A stretch of DNA of 64,000 nt from Glaciecola sp947496235 (GCF_050306235.1 NZ_JBLWFH010000006.1:124001-188000), one strand, 5' to 3'. Positions 1 through 8,672 are shown, counted from the stretch's first letter. The notes: generated by a model not told the origin, from the letters alone. Program-made: numbers and translations.

Positions 1-483
1 TTGCTCAAGCAAATAAGTAATGCAGACAAAGTGTCAGATAAACTAAGCTATTCGGAAATTGCTCAATATGCGGTGTCAAGAATGCCAAGTGCATCTGCTA
101 ACGTGCAAACAATGATCAATAGCAATGTAAATTACCGTCGAATTTACAAAAGCATTGTCGAAAAAATATGCCGTTTTTACAGTCCTAAACAAGTAGCAGC
201 TAGTTCAAGTACCCAAATATTTGAGCGCAAAACCTCAGATTTTCAACTAGCTTTATCAGTAAACGAAAACTCAGTTAAGCAAGACGTTACTGTTACATTG
301 GCGTTACACAGATCAGATGATAAAGTTGCTTCAGAGGCAAGTTTACACTGTTTCTATCAAGAGTTGGCCATGCCATTACATCTGACTAAAAATAGACAAG
401 GTGTATTTGAAGCAAAAATATCCAGTCATGATGCTATTTTTTCAGCCTTAGGTGATGCTGAATGCGAGATCTATATTAGATAG
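1..483 (+). CDS. Hypothetical protein, first gene of envelope operon (5' end may lie outside window)
   Basis: 160 codons are open from a TTG at the very first base, so the true start may be upstream of the window. The N-terminal ~60 residues look helical. From about residue 75 there is a beta-rich stretch that loosely resembles the C-terminal beta domain of proteins encoded next to ECF sigma or anti-sigma genes; this is a weak impression, not a family assignment. There is no signal peptide or membrane segment, so it is probably cytoplasmic. The gene ends with TAG and lies in the same reading frame as the next gene, only 27 bases before that gene's first conventional start. Function unknown; placed in the operon by spacing and strand. 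Confidence 0.55.
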   Translation: MLKQISNADKVSDKLSYSEIAQYAVSRMPSASANVQTMINSNVNYRRIYKSIVEKICRFYSPKQVAASSSTQIFERKTSDFQLALSVNENSVKQDVTVTLALHRSDDKVASEASLHCFYQELAMPLHLTKNRQGVFEAKISSHDAIFSALGDAECEIYIR

Positions 484-510
484 GGAGTAAGGCTTATACA
501 GTCATATCAT

Positions 511-1641
511 TTGTATGTTGCAACAACCCAAGGCTTGGTGAAAATTGAAAAAATACTGAATTTACCTGAGTCTCAATCTTCTGTTGTAACCATAAAAGGT
601 AGTGCTGATAAAGCCTCCATTTCAGATTCTTATGAACACTTTGTTCAGCGTACAACTGGCGTGATCCAACGCATGGTTGATGGACAGAATTTTCACGTCA
701 TTATAAGTCAAAATATCGATCACGGAGAATCATGGCAATTAGCCTTTGTTATCGGGCATCTATTAGCTTCTATTTCACGGCTGGCAGAGGGCGAACCAAA
801 AGATAGCGATACCATAATTATTGCGTCTGGACGCGTTGATCCTTTAACAAATAAGGTAGAAAGGATTGAGTTTTTACAGCAGAAAATAATTCGGGCTCAA
901 TTGGCGCTTTCAGGATTAAATTCCACAGCCAACTCGATTTGTTTTTTTATTCCAACAGACAACTATAGAGCGCCACTGCCAGATACTTCATTGGTATTAA
1001 CACCCGTCAATGAGTTACAAGAGCTTAGTAATTTTCTACAACGTCTTGGGCTATCGGTAAATAGCACCTTAACTACCACCGAGAGTAATCAGGTTTTCAC
1101 TGGTAATATCATTGAAAGCCAGTCTGTAAATAAAGCGTCTATCTTAGCTAAGTTTATTGCTGGCAGCCTAATGTTGCTATTGGCTTTGTGGTTCATCTTA
1201 ATACCTAACACAGAGACCTTGTTTATCGAAACCAGAGTCGGTTTAAACGGTTGCATTGAGACCCAAGAAATTACACATCCGTTTGAACTGTTTGAGTCAA
1301 ATATATTGCCTGCTATTAATCTCCATGGTTTATGCAGGATGCAGATTTTATTGCCAGAACATATTCAATCGGTATTTTTAATTTCAGATGCTAACAAGGT
1401 GTTGGTATTGGAAGAACAAAAAACAAACCTCTGGACGATTCCCTTGCCGAATAAGCAAAATATGTCTCGAGAGTACTTACTTTTTTTATCAACAAGCAAA
1501 TTAGATAAAGCGGATCAGCAAAGTCTAACTGACTATTTGTCGGGTCTAGAAAGCCCTTCAATATCCCCAGACATCATTAAAAGTTGGTCTAAAAAACAAA
1601 ATATTTCCGCTTTTTTTCTTACTCAACGACTGATTCACTAA
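511..1641 (+). CDS. Membrane-anchored protein with possible Lon/S16-like domain
   Basis: 376 codons from TTG. Residues ~45-190 form an alpha/beta domain containing GESWQLAFVIGHLLA and, ~35 residues later, SGRVDPLTNKVERIEFLQQK. This order loosely recalls the Lon (S16) protease fold, where a Ser near a small-residue helix precedes a Lys after a G-x-V-x-x-V strand. The Ser-Lys spacing here (about 51) is longer than the ~43 I recall for Lon, so catalysis is doubtful. A single hydrophobic segment (about residues 208-231) precedes a ~145-residue C-terminal domain that should lie in the periplasm. The TTG has no nearby ribosome site; AGGGAG at 482-487 would better suit a non-canonical ATA at 496. 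Member of the 1-5188 operon. Function unknown. Confidence 0.6.
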   Translation: MYVATTQGLVKIEKILNLPESQSSVVTIKGSADKASISDSYEHFVQRTTGVIQRMVDGQNFHVIISQNIDHGESWQLAFVIGHLLASISRLAEGEPKDSDTIIIASGRVDPLTNKVERIEFLQQKIIRAQLALSGLNSTANSICFFIPTDNYRAPLPDTSLVLTPVNELQELSNFLQRLGLSVNSTLTTTESNQVFTGNIIESQSVNKASILAKFIAGSLMLLLALWFILIPNTETLFIETRVGLNGCIETQEITHPFELFESNILPAINLHGLCRMQILLPEHIQSVFLISDANKVLVLEEQKTNLWTIPLPNKQNMSREYLLFLSTSKLDKADQQSLTDYLSGLESPSISPDIIKSWSKKQNISAFFLTQRLIH

Positions 1642-1697
1642 AAAATCCAGCAAACTGTTTCATAACCTAAATTGAGTACATCAACATTGGGTTACCT

Positions 1698-2195
1698 ATG
1701 AAATTGCCATTAATTTTTATTGCTATTGTAATGTTAAGCGCCTGTTCTATGACGGAGCCGCAAGTTGCTGCGTTAGAACCTTCTAGTTCACGTCTTGATC
1801 AAAATTGTGTCGAGCAAGTTTTTAAACGGGAAGCACAGTCCAACGGCCATGCAAGCCAGTTTTTAGCATTAGCTAATAATGCAGAAGCTTGTCTTGGTAA
1901 TCAGCAATTTTCTGCAAACCATCCAGACAATCATACTGCGATGCAGTTACAAGCGCTGGCTGTGACTTCTTATATTAAGTCTGGCGAAGTATCCTTAGCT
2001 AAATCTGCATTGACAGAATTTAAACGTAAATTTCCTATGCAAGACCTTGTATATCCTGACTTCACTTCTTTTTTAGATTCAGCAACAGCTTTACTTGAAT
2101 ATGAACATTTGTCTCAATACCAACTTGCGCGATTGAATATAAACCCCTTATTACGCAAAGAGCTTGATCGACAACAGCGCTGGTTGAGTCAATAG
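1698..2195 (+). CDS. Small lipoprotein of envelope operon
   Basis: 165 residues. The N-terminus MKLPLIFIAIVMLSACSM is a lipoprotein signal peptide with lipobox LSAC, so the mature protein begins with lipid-modified Cys16. The remainder is mostly helical with a TPR-like feel (alanine- and leucine-rich amphipathic helices, AMQLQALAVTSYIKSGE), but no repeat family can be assigned. The next residue after Cys is Ser, which would not act as an inner-membrane retention signal, so outer-membrane placement is likely. It is followed 9 bases later by the next gene, whose GGAGAAA site overlaps this stop region, showing a tight operon. Function unknown. Confidence 0.7.
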   Translation: MKLPLIFIAIVMLSACSMTEPQVAALEPSSSRLDQNCVEQVFKREAQSNGHASQFLALANNAEACLGNQQFSANHPDNHTAMQLQALAVTSYIKSGEVSLAKSALTEFKRKFPMQDLVYPDFTSFLDSATALLEYEHLSQYQLARLNINPLLRKELDRQQRWLSQ

Positions 2196-2204
2196 GAGAA
2201 AATC

Positions 2205-3062
2205 ATGCAAATACCTACTCTAAAAAAATCATATTTGTTAATTGCTACTGTACTAATAGGTTTGAATGCCCAAGCGAATGAATGGCAACCCGTTGAAGTT
2301 GAGCAGTTAATTGAGTTACCGGTCAATTTAATTGAAAAACGCATTCAGCAAGATTTTAATTTATCGCCTATGGCAAGCAAATTAAGCCATATCGAATCAG
2401 CCTTGGTGTCTCAAGGCGAAAAAATAAAAGCACTGCAAGCAATTGTGCAAGAAGCAAAAGACAACGAGATGATCGATGAGAAAGTTAATCTGGTAAAAGT
2501 GAAGTCAGATTTTCTTGATAACATGCAAGAAGGGCAGCTACTCAGACAAAAATCTCTCAGTCAGAAAATAGATCTTTATCAAGCTGTACTTGAAAAGCTC
2601 TATCAACAACAAAACCGACAACAATCAAGCGCACTATATCAGGTTAAACAACAGCAAGAAGCGGCCAGAGAGCGCATGGAAAAAGTGATGGCGAAAGTCG
2701 ATGCGGCAATGTCAGAACAAGGCCTTACCCAAACTACGCCATATGCGGATGAATTTACCAAGAATTTAGCAAAAATTAATAAGTTAAAAGAAGCTATTCA
2801 ATCACATAAAGCGAACATGTCGCCAATGGTAAATGGTATCGAAGTATCAACTGAAGAATACGTACGTCAATTGCTGATGCAAGTCGCTTCTGAGCAGTCT
2901 TTGTTAGACCAAGAAGCCTTAATGTTAAGTTATATGTCTCGTCTTGTGGCCCTTGACGCTCAAGCGCTTGAATATGCCATCAATATTGAAGATGAAGATG
3001 CGTCCGGTAGCAAGATTGAAAGCACTACGACGCCAGCAACTTCCGTTAGTCTGTTTTTATAA
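2205..3062 (+). CDS. Periplasmic coiled-coil protein
   Basis: 285 residues with a cleavable signal peptide ending near LNAQA-NEW (about residue 24). From about residue 60 to 255 the protein is charged and Gln/Lys/Glu-rich with heptad-like spacing, predicting long coiled coils in the periplasm (for example YQQQNRQQSSALYQVKQQQE). There is no catalytic motif. The start is supported by GGAG at 2194-2197, seven bases before ATG. It lies between the lipoprotein gene and another small exported protein, so it may bridge envelope layers or pack with the channel-like protein encoded downstream; that role is inference. Confidence 0.7.
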   Translation: MQIPTLKKSYLLIATVLIGLNAQANEWQPVEVEQLIELPVNLIEKRIQQDFNLSPMASKLSHIESALVSQGEKIKALQAIVQEAKDNEMIDEKVNLVKVKSDFLDNMQEGQLLRQKSLSQKIDLYQAVLEKLYQQQNRQQSSALYQVKQQQEAARERMEKVMAKVDAAMSEQGLTQTTPYADEFTKNLAKINKLKEAIQSHKANMSPMVNGIEVSTEEYVRQLLMQVASEQSLLDQEALMLSYMSRLVALDAQALEYAINIEDEDASGSKIESTTTPATSVSLFL

Positions 3063-3073
3063 GGAATAAGCAA

Positions 3074-3472
3074 ATGAAATTCTTTAATACCTTTGCTCTA
3101 ATCGCCGTTGTGAGCGTTTTTTCTACCAGTGCACAAGCTGACAATAACTTGTTAAGCCTAAAAAATCTCGAAAGAGAAAGGGCTAAGTTCTTACATACAA
3201 TGTTGTCAGATGCCGATAGTCCCGATCAAAAACGACAGCAAATACTGATGTCCCAGCGACATCTGATTGATATGGAACGCATGGTTATCCGTGACGATAG
3301 ACTGACTAAAAGTCAAAGTGATTTAGTGAAAAGTGCATTTTTACAGTTTGATTTAACTTTTTTAATGCATTCAAGCGCCGAGCAATCCGCACAACCATTA
3401 GCCCATTGGATGAAACAGGTTGGTATGGATACTCAATCAGTAATCAACGCTAAACCTGGATTCAGAAAATGA
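3074..3472 (+). CDS. Small exported helical protein
   Basis: 132 residues with a signal peptide (MKFFNTFALIAVVSVFSTSAQA, cleavage near residue 22). The mature part is a charged helical protein with no recognised domain. AAGGAATAAG lies upstream of the ATG. Its stop overlaps the start of the next gene by four bases (ATGA), so translation of the channel-like protein is probably coupled to it. Role unknown; presumed periplasmic partner in the 1-5188 operon. Confidence 0.7.
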   Translation: MKFFNTFALIAVVSVFSTSAQADNNLLSLKNLERERAKFLHTMLSDADSPDQKRQQILMSQRHLIDMERMVIRDDRLTKSQSDLVKSAFLQFDLTFLMHSSAEQSAQPLAHWMKQVGMDTQSVINAKPGFRK

Positions 3473-3966
3473 AACTGATGGTGTTAAATCAATCAAGTTG
3501 GCGCTTGGGTTTATCCCTGTTGTACTGGATGGGAGGGGCTTTAGTCATCCTTGGTGCCGCTTTGAGTTTTTTTCTGGATATGTCGGTCGCCGACATGCTT
3601 GATAGTTTAAATCGACATTTTGGAAAAACCTTTAGTTTTCTATTTATTGCTCTGGTTTGTCTGGCGACTTTAGCACTAAAGAAAATGTATGAAATCGCAC
3701 CCGTTAATGGGCAAGCTTATTGGGCCGAAATTGCATTGCAAGCGGCTAATGGGATATCAACTATTGCGCTGACCTTTACTCTGCTAGGGATTAGTTTAGG
3801 TATAGGATATTTATCTGAAAAACCCTTAGCACCAGAAAATGTTAATGACATTATTTCTCAGTTGACGTCTCAATTTTCCATGGCGTTTATGACCACAGTT
3901 GTGGGCTTGCCAACAGCGGCAGTTTTGCGTGCTTTAGTGGCAGTTAAATTAGCAAAATCTCAATAG
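3469..3966 (+). CDS. MotA/TolQ/ExbB-like inner-membrane channel protein (short form)
   Basis: 165 residues with four predicted membrane segments: about 14-37, 51-70, 95-117 and 136-160. The last two carry the pattern of the MotA/TolQ/ExbB ion-channel family. A helix with TLLGISLGIGYL matches the place where TolQ/ExbB have their LLGLLGTV motif. A final helix with FMTTVVGLPTAAVLRAL matches the ATALGL-type helix. TolQ/ExbB are usually over 200 residues and have a large cytoplasmic loop, which is missing here, so this is a minimal relative. Known family members use proton or sodium flow to drive a periplasmic partner. No TolR/ExbD/MotB-like protein with the usual single Asp in its membrane helix is obvious nearby. 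Family placement is moderately secure; function is unknown. Confidence 0.6.
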   Translation: MKLMVLNQSSWRLGLSLLYWMGGALVILGAALSFFLDMSVADMLDSLNRHFGKTFSFLFIALVCLATLALKKMYEIAPVNGQAYWAEIALQAANGISTIALTFTLLGISLGIGYLSEKPLAPENVNDIISQLTSQFSMAFMTTVVGLPTAAVLRALVAVKLAKSQ

Positions 3967-3980
3967 TGAGGAATCGACTT

Positions 3981-4439
3981 ATGCTAGCAAAAATAACCTT
4001 TTTTATTGTAGTTGTAATAGGGGCCTGTTACCTGAGCATAAAATCATTTGGACTTCCATGGCAACATGCGGACAGTCAGCAAACCATGGGTAAAGACAGT
4101 GATAGTAATATTCAGCTGACAAAAGAGTTACGAAGTCTAGAACTGAGAATTGAACAATTAGAGTCAGAAAATCTGCAACTTCAAACCAGTATAGCTAACC
4201 TTGATCAACAAAAAACTGAATTCACGAAAACACAAAATCAAGCCTTGGAAGAAGAAAAACCAGTGCTTGAAGAGCAAGTGACTGCGCTAGTTGCGAATTC
4301 AACTAAGCAAGACTCACATATGGGGAATGAAGAAGGTGTTTTACACTCCGATAAACGCGCAACACTTTTAAAACATCAAGCCGCATTACGCGAGGTTGCC
4401 AGCAAGCGGCAACTTGCTGCGATTAATGCGTTGCAATAA
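3981..4439 (+). CDS. Single-pass membrane protein with coiled coil
   Basis: 152 residues from the ATG at 3981; GAGGA at 3968-3972 sits eight bases upstream, which favours it over the GTG at 3966 that overlaps the previous gene. One N-terminal membrane segment (about residues 4-24) is followed by a polar linker and a coiled coil (ELRSLELRIEQLESENLQLQ region, about residues 44-100). The topology, one anchor with a long periplasmic coiled coil, is like that of partners of TolQ/ExbB-type channels, but the anchor has no obvious Asp for proton coupling. Role inferred only from position. Confidence 0.6.
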   Translation: MLAKITFFIVVVIGACYLSIKSFGLPWQHADSQQTMGKDSDSNIQLTKELRSLELRIEQLESENLQLQTSIANLDQQKTEFTKTQNQALEEEKPVLEEQVTALVANSTKQDSHMGNEEGVLHSDKRATLLKHQAALREVASKRQLAAINALQ

Positions 4440-4450
4440 TTGCTCTAAAT

Positions 4451-5188
4451 ATGAAAAGTGTTTGGTGGTATGCAAGTAGCGGAGTTTTGCTAGCCTTATT
4501 GATAATAGATCTTTTGAGCTTCCCTATAGAGGCGATAGAAGATAAGGAACAAGACATCAGCATTCAGGCGCAAGCAGAGCCAAAATTAAGCTTGGCTCAA
4601 GTGAGCTTGCCTAAAGTACCTCAAGAGTTTGAACAAGACTTGGATACGGAATCTAATTCAAGCTCAGTAGCCAAGGGTATAGAAGGCGTAGAAGTTAAGC
4701 CTCAACATCACGTCAGTACAGATTCTTTGGCCAAATTAAAATCTGATGCGTTTTTGATTTCTATGCCCTTGGATCAAATGCAGCATAATGCATTAGGCAC
4801 ATTTTTGTACCAATGTGTAGGCATAGGTTTTGGCAGTATTACTTACAACAAAGCCGCGGCTGAATTGATTTATTTATCAAAATCAAGGACAACGCCTAGT
4901 AAAATTTTAAGACGCGTAAACAAAACATTGTTTTCTTTTGAAAAGCAGCTAACCACCGCCTATGAAAAACAGAATAATCTGGTCAGGTTATATCCAATGT
5001 GGTTTGATCTGCAGTTAGTAGAAATGATTAATAGTCATTCTCCGCAGTCTGAATTGAAAAGCTTTACAGCGGAATACGAATTGAATAATAAGCGCTTGTG
5101 GTTAAAAAATATCGTAATAAATGGGCAAGATATTGCTGGAAAGTGGCTGTTGGCTAACGGGGCAAATGCTAGTTGCCAAGCAATGTAA
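4451..5188 (+). CDS. Single-pass membrane protein, last gene of envelope operon
   Basis: 245 residues. An N-terminal membrane anchor (about residues 5-25) is followed by an acidic, low-complexity linker to about residue 95. A compact domain of ~145 residues with two Cys (Cys122 in LYQCVGIGFG and Cys242 near the end) completes the protein; the Cys pair could form a periplasmic disulfide. No family recognised. It lies 11 bases after the preceding gene and its last 20 bases overlap the convergent DUF1624 gene, which marks the end of the operon. Confidence 0.6.
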   Translation: MKSVWWYASSGVLLALLIIDLLSFPIEAIEDKEQDISIQAQAEPKLSLAQVSLPKVPQEFEQDLDTESNSSSVAKGIEGVEVKPQHHVSTDSLAKLKSDAFLISMPLDQMQHNALGTFLYQCVGIGFGSITYNKAAAELIYLSKSRTTPSKILRRVNKTLFSFEKQLTTAYEKQNNLVRLYPMWFDLQLVEMINSHSPQSELKSFTAEYELNNKRLWLKNIVINGQDIAGKWLLANGANASCQAM

Positions 5189-5870
5189 CCAAGTATAAAG
5201 CGCCCATCAACAAAGGCTGGTGAAGTAAATAAATAGAAAGGCTATGCTTACCCGGCCATACCCACCATTTTTTTTCATAGCTAATCAAATTTTTTGCGGG
5301 ATCTTTAAGAAACCAGTTCGCATGGGCTAGACCTATGCCCAACAACACCATACCGAACCAAGGGACAAAAGCGACATAATCATTGGTATAGCTAGGTAGA
5401 TTATCGAATAGCAAGTGGAACGGCCAACGTGTAGGCACTATTTGTAAAGCGCCGGTTATTAAAAAAAGAGCACCTAGACCTATGGAAATTTTGGGGTGAT
5501 GAATAAACAAAATGCCAATTAGAGACGATACCGCTAAAAAGTGTAACACACCAAAAAAAATCCAATTTTTAGGAATGAAAAGGTAAGAGCCAATGGAAAT
5601 TACGCCAGCAGCGCCGGCAATTTGCAATACGCGCACAAAAAATTTCTTGGGCCTAAACCGCTGCTTATAAGCCAAAGTTAAAGAAGCTCCCAAACATAGA
5701 AAGAATAAAGAAATAATCAGCCATCTAAATTGCTGCCAGCCACTGCCATCAGGAATATCTGACGAAATAAAATGAAAAAATTTGAGGTCGTAAATAAAAT
5801 GGAAAATCACCATCAGAACAATGGCAAGCGTGCGCATAATATCGAGTGTAATAATTCTATTCGGCGTCAT
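5169..5870 (-). CDS. DUF1624 family membrane protein (acyltransferase-like)
   Basis: 233 residues with about seven hydrophobic segments. The opening RIITLDIMRTLAIVLMVIFH, with an Arg near the first helix, is typical of DUF1624/heparan-alpha-glucosaminide N-acetyltransferase-like proteins, and the end KHSLSIYLLHQPLL is the usual signature of this clan. Members are thought to move acyl groups across the inner membrane, but the substrate of this group is not known. It stands alone, convergent with the envelope operon. Family assignment is confident; biochemical role is not. Confidence 0.8.
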   Translation of the reverse strand: MTPNRIITLDIMRTLAIVLMVIFHFIYDLKFFHFISSDIPDGSGWQQFRWLIISLFFLCLGASLTLAYKQRFRPKKFFVRVLQIAGAAGVISIGSYLFIPKNWIFFGVLHFLAVSSLIGILFIHHPKISIGLGALFLITGALQIVPTRWPFHLLFDNLPSYTNDYVAFVPWFGMVLLGIGLAHANWFLKDPAKNLISYEKKWWVWPGKHSLSIYLLHQPLLMGALYLVTLLGN

Positions 5871-6033
5871 TTAAAAATGTTTCAAACTGTGGGTAAGTGA
5901 GCAAAATTAACAGAGACCAGTATAGACTGCTACCGAGTTTAAGTACATTGATAACCAAAATAACCCTTTGATTAAAAATAATTAATTGATTTACCGCATT
6001 GTATTTTCTATCAATCTCAATACACTAAAGCCT

Positions 6034-7398
6034 ATGAGTACCTTATCTCCCGCTTTCGATAATTTTTGGTTTCTTCCCCTTGGCGGAACAGGGGAGATTG
6101 GAATGAATTTAAATTTATATGGCCATGCAAAAAATTGGCTTATGGTTGATTGCGGGGCCACCTTTAATGTGCCATTGGACCCTGAAAAAGATAATGATTT
6201 CTCAGTCAAAAGACATGATGTAGTTGTACCTGATGCGTCCTTTATTATTGAAAACAAAGATGCTTTATGCGGCATAGTGATTACCCATGCCCATGAGGAT
6301 CATCTTGGAGCCTTAATGCACATATGGCCTCAACTTGATAATTGTCCAATTTATACAACAAGGTTTACCGCCGAAGTCATCCGCCGTAAATTCTACCGTG
6401 CGGATTTATTTTATGAGTTACCAATTGTTGAAGTGCGAACTGGTGATATCCTAGATATAGGGCCTTTTACCCTTCGATGGCTTTCTATTACACATTCAAT
6501 TCCAGAACCTCAAGCACTTTTGATTACCACCTCTTTAGGCAGTGTCTTTCATACAGCAGACTGGAAAATTGACATGCAACCTGTAATAGGGAACAAGTTT
6601 AAACCTTCAAGATTTAAAGCGCTGTCGAAAGAAAATATCTTATCCATGGTTTGTGACTCCACAAACGCTAATCGAGCGGGCTTCTCGGTGTCAGAAAAAG
6701 AATGTGAATACGGGTTACATCAACTGATTCAAAAAGCCAATGGACGGGTAATTGTAACTTGTTTTGCAAGTAATATAGCGCGTTTATTAACCTTGTTTAA
6801 AATTGCGCGTGAAACAGGCCGGTACGTATGCTTATTCGGTCAATCTCTCGATAATATGATAAGTATTGCCAGAGCTACTGATAACTGGCCCGACGATTAT
6901 CATCCCATCCCTAAACGCCACATTGGGTATTTACCCGCCCGTGAAGTACTTATTATTGCCACTGGAAGTCAAGGCGAATCAAAAGCTGCGCTTAGTAGAA
7001 TGGCTGATGGAACCCATAGAGATTGTGATCTTGAAAAAGGAGATACCGTTATCTTCAGTAGCATTGTAATCCCAGGTAACGAAAAACCCATTCTCAAATT
7101 GGTCGAAAAACTCAAAAATCAAGACGTAACTGTGTATCAAAGTGAAAACTGTGAGTACAGAATTCATGCCTCTGGACACCCGAATTCAGAGGATTTAGCC
7201 CAGATGTATCAGTGGGTAAGACCAAAGTCTGTGATACCGACACACGGCGAATCTCTGCATATGACGGCTAATGCGGCCATAGCAAAACGGGTCGGAGTTG
7301 AAACTCAAATGGTCGGTGTAAATGGCGATTTATTTGAGCTAGCGCCAAATTACCAAAAACGAAATCAAGTCGTAAAAACTGGCAGAATCCCAATTTAA
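6034..7398 (+). CDS. RNase J-type metallo-beta-lactamase/beta-CASP nuclease
   Basis: 454 residues from ATG 6034; an upstream TTG at 5986 would add 16 residues before the conserved start FWFLPLGGTGEIGMN, so the ATG is preferred. The metal-binding motif HAHEDH, the later Asp in FHTADW, and the C-terminal SGHPNSEDLAQMYQWVRPK...PTHGE block are the signatures of RNase J-like beta-CASP enzymes, which degrade or trim RNA. It is shorter than Bacillus RNase J (~555 residues) and lacks most of the C-terminal domain. RNA is the likely substrate by family; none is proven. It is monocistronic, followed by a porin gene with its own spacer. Confidence 0.8.
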   Translation: MSTLSPAFDNFWFLPLGGTGEIGMNLNLYGHAKNWLMVDCGATFNVPLDPEKDNDFSVKRHDVVVPDASFIIENKDALCGIVITHAHEDHLGALMHIWPQLDNCPIYTTRFTAEVIRRKFYRADLFYELPIVEVRTGDILDIGPFTLRWLSITHSIPEPQALLITTSLGSVFHTADWKIDMQPVIGNKFKPSRFKALSKENILSMVCDSTNANRAGFSVSEKECEYGLHQLIQKANGRVIVTCFASNIARLLTLFKIARETGRYVCLFGQSLDNMISIARATDNWPDDYHPIPKRHIGYLPAREVLIIATGSQGESKAALSRMADGTHRDCDLEKGDTVIFSSIVIPGNEKPILKLVEKLKNQDVTVYQSENCEYRIHASGHPNSEDLAQMYQWVRPKSVIPTHGESLHMTANAAIAKRVGVETQMVGVNGDLFELAPNYQKRNQVVKTGRIPI

Positions 7399-7506
7399 TT
7401 ATGTGATTTTTGGAAAAACACTATATCTTTTTAAATGTTTTTAACATTAGGTTAACCCTTTAGATTTAAATTCTCATCTGCACATTTGGACACTTAAGGG
7501 TAATCT

Positions 7507-8646
7507 ATGAAATTAAACAAAAATAAACTAGCACTAGCTACACTAATTTCTTCTTCGTTAATGTTGTCATCAGGCCTTGCGAATGCGGGCGTTGAGTTGG
7601 TTAAAGTTCCTGTGGACGGGGAAGAGTTATCCGTCGTAATGGGAGGTTATGCGAAGGTTGATGTTCGTCATGTTAGTGGTGATGTTCAGTATCAGGACTA
7701 TTGGTTAGCCAATATTCCAGGTGGTGGACCATTGGATACTTCTCATACAGGTTTTAACATTCGCGAGTCGCGCGTTAACTTTAAAGTTACAAAAGGGGAC
7801 GTATACGGGGTAGTTGAAATTGACTTCTACGGCGACAACGGCAATGCGAACGAAGTAGTAAGTAACTCAAATAATCCTAGATTACGTCATTTCTATTTTG
7901 GTTATAAAAATTGGATGGTCGGGCAAAACTGGTCTACTTTCATGCCTTTGCATTCATTGCCTGAAGCCTTGGACTTTGGTGGTCCACACGTAGGTGAAGT
8001 TTTCATTCGTCAAACCCAAATTCGTTACACTAATGGACCTTGGCAGTTTGCCATAGAAAACCCAGAAACTAATGGTGACGGTGATGTTGGACGCCCAAGT
8101 GGTGCGGTAGGTTTGTCAGGAAGTCAAGCAGACCCTGATGAAACTATTCCAGATTTTGTTGCTCGTTATAATTTGACCAAAGACTGGGGTACGGTTTCTT
8201 TCGGTGCATTAATACGAAAAGTTGACCAAGGTGGTTTGGATGAAACTGCGATTGCAGCCTCTATTGCCGGTAAAATCAAAACAGTGGGTAAAGATGACTT
8301 CAGATTTTCTTTACAATTAGGTGAGCCTGGTCGTTATGTAGCGGCAGCTATGACACCTGATATTGTAACTAACGCTGATGATCAAGTGGAAGTGGAACAA
8401 ACCACTGCGTTTACAGTGGCATATAGACACTTCTGGAATGAAAGTACTCGTTCAACAGCTTATTATGGTCAGGCTGAAACAGACGTGTTAGGTCGTAAAC
8501 GTTCACACGGTGCTATTAACCTTATCACTGACGTTACAAAAAGCTTGAATGTAGGGGCTGAATTAGGTCAGTTCTCAGTAGACGATGAAGGTATTTTAAG
8601 CTTCGATTCTATTTATCTGCAGTTTTCTGCGAAGTATGCTTTCTAA
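7507..8646 (+). CDS. DcaP-like trimeric outer-membrane porin
   Basis: 379 residues with a signal peptide (cleavage near SSGLANA-GVEL, residue 27) and a terminal YAF, the C-terminal aromatic signature of outer-membrane beta barrels. The sequence GGYAKVDVRHVSGD near the mature start, then FNIRESRVNFKV, RHFYFGYKNWMVGQNWSTFM and GPHVGEVFIRQTQIRY, fits the DcaP family of porins for dicarboxylates and other small anionic compounds. AAGGG at 7496-7500 supports the start. A strong terminator follows directly (8673-8709). Substrate cannot be told from sequence. Confidence 0.8.
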   Translation: MKLNKNKLALATLISSSLMLSSGLANAGVELVKVPVDGEELSVVMGGYAKVDVRHVSGDVQYQDYWLANIPGGGPLDTSHTGFNIRESRVNFKVTKGDVYGVVEIDFYGDNGNANEVVSNSNNPRLRHFYFGYKNWMVGQNWSTFMPLHSLPEALDFGGPHVGEVFIRQTQIRYTNGPWQFAIENPETNGDGDVGRPSGAVGLSGSQADPDETIPDFVARYNLTKDWGTVSFGALIRKVDQGGLDETAIAASIAGKIKTVGKDDFRFSLQLGEPGRYVAAAMTPDIVTNADDQVEVEQTTAFTVAYRHFWNESTRSTAYYGQAETDVLGRKRSHGAINLITDVTKSLNVGAELGQFSVDDEGILSFDSIYLQFSAKYAF

Positions 8647-8672
8647 TCGCAAATAAACTTAAGCAGTTAATT

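Noticed and set aside
5991..6275. 94-codon minus-strand frame opposite the RNase J-like gene
   Set aside because: Fully contained in a conserved gene on the other strand and without recognisable features.
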